Assembly: GCA_013349295.1 (NCBI GenBank)
Contig: DUZW01000008.1
Location: forward strand, 43,378 to 107,377
From: Deltaproteobacteria bacterium
GTDB taxonomy: Bacteria > Desulfobacterota > Desulfobulbia > Desulfobulbales > Desulfurivibrionaceae
Length of the DNA: 64,000 nucleotides
Direction of reading: 5' to 3'
Positions 60,924 to 64,000 of the stretch are shown here, one piece after another. Within the stretch, counting starts at the first letter, position 1. The number at the start of each line of letters is the position of its first letter. The position numbers and the translations under genes are program-made. Below the pieces are notes generated by a model that was not told where the DNA came from, searched no databases, and saw only the letters and a program-made list of their open reading frames with translations.

Positions 60924-61444
60924 ACGCCACTGACAATCTTATAGATTGCCGGGTATTGACGGTGGTGCTCCGCATGATCAAGGCCATAACCAACCAGAAA
61001 GCCTTCCGCCACCACGAACCCGGCATAATCAACCACCACCTCGACCTCACGCCTTTCCTTCTTGTCGATCAGGGCGCAGATCTTTACGGACTCCGCCTTT
61101 CTGGAAGACAAAAGATCCTTAAGACAGGCAATGGTTCTGCCGGTATCGACAATATCCTCCACCAGCAGAATATCCTTCCCTGCCAGCTCAAGCTCGGTAT
61201 CTTTGGTACATTGGATGGTGCCGGAGGAGCAGGTGGAGGAGCCGTAACTCGACACCCGGATAAAATCTATCTCAATGGGAAGTTCGATTTCCCGAACCAA
61301 GTCGGCCAGAAAGATAAAAGACCCATTTAAAATCCCGATCAGAACCAACCGGCGCCCGGCATAATCACGAGTAATGGCCTGGCCAAGCTCCTTGACCCTC
61401 GCGGCGATATCATTCCTGGCAACAACCTCTTCCTTCTCAATCAT
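60920..61444 (-). CDS. hpt: Hypoxanthine phosphoribosyltransferase
   Basis: This 174-residue type I PRTase salvages hypoxanthine (and guanine) with PRPP to IMP/GMP. The PRPP motif is ILLVEDIVDTGRTIACL (about 95-111); the flexible-loop segment is FIRVSSYGSSTCSSG, and LIGILNGSFIFLADL carries the pyrophosphate loop. The C-terminal VDYAGFVVAEGFLVGYGLDH is typical of HPRT. The start at 61444 follows GAGAGGGAC. It is coupled to bioA by the overlapping stop and start. Confidence 0.94.
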   Translation of the reverse strand: MIEKEEVVARNDIAARVKELGQAITRDYAGRRLVLIGILNGSFIFLADLVREIELPIEIDFIRVSSYGSSTCSSGTIQCTKDTELELAGKDILLVEDIVDTGRTIACLKDLLSSRKAESVKICALIDKKERREVEVVVDYAGFVVAEGFLVGYGLDHAEHHRQYPAIYKIVSGV

Positions 61445-61560
61445 CTGTCCCTCTCTTTCCGCTTCCCCAGACAACATGCTTCATAACGAAGAGTAACGCC
61501 TTATGTCGACAAGGCGTTGCAAGACAATAAGAGCTGCTCGTTTGCATGGCCAAACGGGAT

Positions 61561-61606
61561 AAGGAGCCGCAACGAACCGCTCAGGACGGCAGAGGCTTTT
61601 CGTAAC
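61561..61606 (+). repeat. Left arm of a 46-bp inverted repeat around the rubredoxin gene
   Basis: AAGGAGCCGCAACGAACCGC... to ...GGCTTTTCGTAAC matches the inverted arm at 61905-61950 at 41 of 46 positions. Weaker similarity extends outward on both sides. Confidence 0.7.
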
Positions 61607-61621
61607 CGCTTCTAAAAAGCG

Positions 61622-61651
61622 TTGACGTCGGCCAAAGCGAACACCTATAAA
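61622..61651 (+). promoter_or_regulatory. Probable sigma-70 promoter of the rubredoxin gene
   Basis: TTGACG (61622-61627), an 18-base spacer, and TATAAA (61646-61651). The transcript would start near 61658, 70 bases before the rubredoxin start codon. Confidence 0.6.
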
Positions 61652-61729
61652 TAAATAATGCCGCCTCTTGCCTGAAAGATTTCGCCAGGCAGTTTCCATG
61701 CGTGCCAAAATATAAACAGGAGCGCCTCC

Positions 61730-61891
61730 ATGAAACGCTATGAATGTTCGGTCTGTGGTTACATCTATGATCCGGCGGACGGAGACCCGGACTCAGGCAT
61801 CGCCCCCGGCACCTCTTTCGAGGATCTGCCGGAAAACTGGGCCTGCCCCATCTGCGGAGCCCGCAAGGATCAGTTCACCCCTATCGATTGA
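61730..61891 (+). CDS. rub: Rubredoxin
   Basis: This complete 53-residue rubredoxin, the small one-iron electron carrier of anaerobes, was found by direct reading. [20 protein letters not shown] begins it; the Fe ligands are Cys6, Cys9, Cys39 and Cys42 (the latter in [14 protein letters not shown]). Length and spacing are exactly those of the family. AGGAG lies seven bases before the ATG, and a good promoter stands upstream. Rubredoxins donate electrons to superoxide reductase, rubrerythrin or rubredoxin:oxygen oxidoreductase, none of which is in this window. The gene sits between the arms of a 46-bp inverted repeat. Confidence 0.96.
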   Translation: MKRYECSVCGYIYDPADGDPDSGIAPGTSFEDLPENWACPICGARKDQFTPID

Positions 61892-61904
61892 AAACTTAAG
61901 AGAC

Positions 61905-61950
61905 GTTACGAAAAGCCCCTGTTGTTCTGAGCGGTTCGTTACGGCTCCTT
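61905..61950 (-). repeat. Right arm of the 46-bp inverted repeat around the rubredoxin gene
   Basis: Inverted copy of 61561-61606 with five mismatches. The arms enclose about 300 bases including the rubredoxin promoter and gene. Confidence 0.7.
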
Positions 61951-62008
61951 GTGCTGTTTTGGTCATCCAGATGACGATAGTTGGTCACTGCAACGATAGC
62001 GGCGACGG

Positions 62009-63550
62009 CTACAGCAGGATATCACCGGTGATGACGGCCCAGGTCTTGTCGAGTTCCGCAGAAAACGAATTAACAAACTGCTGGACATTGACCTCCTGAA
62101 AGGGGCGGTGGTGTTCTTCGATCAGCGCCCAAGAAAAAGAGCGCAAGACATCCTGCATTGTCACCTGGGGTTTGCCCAGACTGGCGCCCTTCATTGCGGC
62201 GAACATATTGGCCAGATTCACCAAGGCCACAGGTATCGGGTTGGTCGTAGCCTTTTCCGGCTGATGATGGAAGCGCATCACATCCAGATAAGGTTGCGGC
62301 AGGCCGATGCCTTCGGCCAGCCAGACACCGGCGTGCCCATGATCCACCCCGATATACTCCTTTTCCGCCTTGGCAATATCCTGCAACTCTTCCGAAGGCT
62401 GAACAAACTGCGGATAAAAATTTGGCGACATTCCATCCAGCGCCAGCATGCCCAGATCATGGAAAAGGCCACACAAATAGAGATCCGCCGAGGTGCTGAT
62501 TCGAATTACATCCCGCAACATCTCGGCAATTCTGCCGACTACCACCGCATGTTGCCAGAAATCTTTGGCCACCGAGGTATAACCGCTGAAAGCCTGCGTT
62601 GACTTGGCCGCCCTGATCGTATCAACAAGCACCTCCTGAACCTGCTTGACTCCGACAATAACCATGGCAAGAGCGACGGTTCCCACCGTGTTGGCCCTTC
62701 GGTAAAACGGCGAATTGGCTGTCTGGATCACCCGGCAACTCAGCACGGGATCAAGAGAGATCAAGTCGGCCAGGCGCCGGGTATTATCGATGCCCGCGCC
62801 GCCTTTCATCATGGCGGTCAACTCGGCGGCCACTGCGGGGTTCACCGGCAAAACCGCCTCCGGATGGACTCGGGGGTACAGCTTGGCCGGGGTCTGGCGG
62901 TTATCCTTGTCGGGCATTGGAGGAAGGGGGATGCTCGCCCGGGCCTTTTCCTCCTTTTCCGACCGTCCTATTGTAGATTCCGGTTTGACCTGGTGCCTGG
63001 ACGGCTTTTCTTCGCCTTTCGGAGGGCTGTCTCCGGAAAACACTTTTTGCAGAATGGAAGGATTTGCCTCTTCGCCATCACGCCCGGCAACTCTTTTATT
63101 GGCCAGATCCAGCCTGGTGACCAATCGTTCGCAAAAGCGCTTATAAAATTTCAGCTGCAAAAACACATTTGAAGTACTGACAATCTCGGGTTCAACCCGC
63201 AAGATAAAGGATTCCGTACTCGCCACCACATCGGCGGTCCTTTTTATCTCGGTGACCAAGGCCATTTCCCCAAAACAATCCCCGGTGGTAAGGGTGGTAA
63301 GCAGGATTGGTTTTGCTTTACCCGATAATTGTTTTTCGACCCGGACTTCGCCCTTGACCAGAATATAAAAGGCCCGTTCGGTTGTATTTTCCTTGATAAT
63401 CGCTGTGTTGGGAGGAACACGGAGCCATTTGCTCACTTGGAGGAACTGCTTGAGTTCATGATCATCGAACCCATGAAAAAAACTTACCTTTTTCAGAAAT
63501 TCAATCTGTTCGTCAAGATCGATCTCTTTGTGTTTTTTGCCTGAGGTCAT
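62009..63550 (-). CDS. Cyclic-nucleotide-binding plus HDOD domain protein
   Basis: This 513-residue cytoplasmic protein has an N-terminal cNMP-binding domain (about 15-135): FFHGFDDHELKQFLQVSKWL, ERAFYILVKGEVRVEKQLSG, and the phosphate-binding loop GDCFGEMALVTEIKRTADVV. A charged linker (about 160-230) follows, and then an HDOD domain (about 240-450): AELTAMMKGGAGIDNTRRLA, SLDPVLSCRVIQTANSPFYR, LYLCGLFHDLGMLALD, GVDHGHAGVWLAEGIGLPQP. HDOD proteins act as signalling scaffolds. The cyclic-nucleotide domain may read cAMP from the CHASE2 cyclase; this is inferred. GAAGG precedes the ATG at 63550. Confidence 0.87.
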   Translation of the reverse strand: MTSGKKHKEIDLDEQIEFLKKVSFFHGFDDHELKQFLQVSKWLRVPPNTAIIKENTTERAFYILVKGEVRVEKQLSGKAKPILLTTLTTGDCFGEMALVTEIKRTADVVASTESFILRVEPEIVSTSNVFLQLKFYKRFCERLVTRLDLANKRVAGRDGEEANPSILQKVFSGDSPPKGEEKPSRHQVKPESTIGRSEKEEKARASIPLPPMPDKDNRQTPAKLYPRVHPEAVLPVNPAVAAELTAMMKGGAGIDNTRRLADLISLDPVLSCRVIQTANSPFYRRANTVGTVALAMVIVGVKQVQEVLVDTIRAAKSTQAFSGYTSVAKDFWQHAVVVGRIAEMLRDVIRISTSADLYLCGLFHDLGMLALDGMSPNFYPQFVQPSEELQDIAKAEKEYIGVDHGHAGVWLAEGIGLPQPYLDVMRFHHQPEKATTNPIPVALVNLANMFAAMKGASLGKPQVTMQDVLRSFSWALIEEHHRPFQEVNVQQFVNSFSAELDKTWAVITGDILL

Positions 63551-63591
63551 GACTTTTCCTTCGCCGATGCACTGCTGTTCCGCGTTAACAG

Positions 63592-64000
63592 CTATTTTCC
63601 GAGACAAAACTCCGCAAAAATCATATCCAACACATCGTCCGTGGTTGTTTCCCCGATGATGTCACCAAGATACGCCAGAGCAGCCTGGAGATCAATAGCC
63701 AGGAGGTCAGGCGACAAACCCGCGCCCAGCCCCTCCGCAACCTGCCGCACCGCGACAAGAGTACGCTGTAAGGCAGCGGCATGCCGCACATTCGGCGCGG
63801 CAACGCAGGTTTCCTGAAGACCATGCCCACCGGTGGCAGCTTCGTACACCGCATCCTCCAAGGTGCGGATGCCCTCGCCGGTTGCGGCGGAAATGGCGAC
63901 GACCGGGATGCCAACAAAAAAATCGCCATACCGGCCAATATCCAGGGAGGGCGCCCTGTCGATCTTATTGACCACCACCACGACCTTCTTGTCTGCGGCC
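63592..64000 (-). CDS. mnmE: tRNA modification GTPase MnmE, C-terminal part
   Basis: The window ends inside this gene; 135 codons of the 3' end are present. VVVVNKIDRAPSLD is the G4 motif (NKxD) of the inserted G domain. VVAISAATGEGIRTLEDAVY is the G5 region. The C-terminal helical segment ends DDVLDMIFAEFCLGK, the MnmE C-terminus whose FC[IL]GK cysteine is catalytic-site associated. With MnmG it makes the 5-carboxymethylaminomethyl group on wobble uridines. The HDOD gene starts 41 bases after its stop. Confidence 0.94.
   Translation of the reverse strand, partial: AADKKVVVVVNKIDRAPSLDIGRYGDFFVGIPVVAISAATGEGIRTLEDAVYEAATGGHGLQETCVAAPNVRHAAALQRTLVAVRQVAEGLGAGLSPDLLAIDLQAALAYLGDIIGETTTDDVLDMIFAEFCLGK

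Noticed and set aside
1..64000. CRISPR arrays, rRNA genes, phage or plasmid replication modules
   Set aside because: No regularly spaced short repeats, rRNA sequence, integrase, capsid or replication genes were seen. The only mobile element recognised is the IS4-type element.

Overview
The window looks like a chromosomal segment of a GC-rich, Gram-negative, anaerobic member of the Desulfobacterota (Desulfobulbales-like; this is inferred from gene content only). Supporting signs are a Ni-Fe carbon monoxide dehydrogenase with a CooA-type regulator, rubredoxin, Pta-AckA, an arsenate-reductase-like molybdoenzyme, heme-c sensor proteins, and N-epsilon-acetyl-beta-lysine synthesis genes that suggest a saline habitat. 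Genes are closely packed on both strands.

Layout. 0-8 kb: end of an old-yellow-enzyme reductase, a methyltransferase, endonuclease IV, a DUF4197 protein, a MarR regulator with its palindromic operator, ablA-ablB, a frameshifted DUF3175 gene, and a DUF502 protein coupled to a ferredoxin-like gene whose 5' part is frameshifted. 8-15 kb: two diguanylate cyclases, a DUF504 protein, a small two-CW Cys-rich protein and a PA2779/PA2778-like pair. 15-25.5 kb: cooS, a TusA-like protein, a CHASE2 adenylate cyclase, a very large FecR-TPR-beta-barrel protein, a CooA-like CO sensor and an SrkA-like kinase. 25.6-29.3 kb: a ZIP transporter, arsR-acr3, and a decayed tail of thioredoxin, rhodanese and ccdA fragments. 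29.4-33 kb: a heme-c GGDEF-EAL protein with a shortened IS4-family element inserted just upstream of its start codon. 33-42.7 kb: an arsenate-respiration-type cluster on the minus strand (CHAP protein, PhnD-like sensor, histidine kinase, response regulator, MOSC, arrA, arrB, arrD, ferredoxin). 43-64 kb: mainly housekeeping (ABC-F, PilZ, prfC, a TrmA-type methyltransferase with a tandem-repeat head, pta-ackA, glk, heme MCP, dus, tRNA-Arg, bioA, hpt, rubredoxin, HDOD protein, mnmE).

How parts work together. A 16-bp sequence matching the CooA consensus lies upstream of cooS, spaced from a -10 box exactly as in a class II CRP-type promoter. The CooA-like protein is encoded 7 kb away, so a CO-induced circuit can be read from the window. 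The arr-type genes and arsR-acr3 together suggest respiration of arsenate plus export of the arsenite made. A short intergenic unit at 57.88-57.98 kb (a sigma-54 type promoter overlapping a perfect TATAAT, about 75 nt with a CU-rich anti-Shine-Dalgarno tract, and a strong terminator) is the best candidate for an undescribed small RNA. Function calls rest on motifs and family memory; no database search was run.
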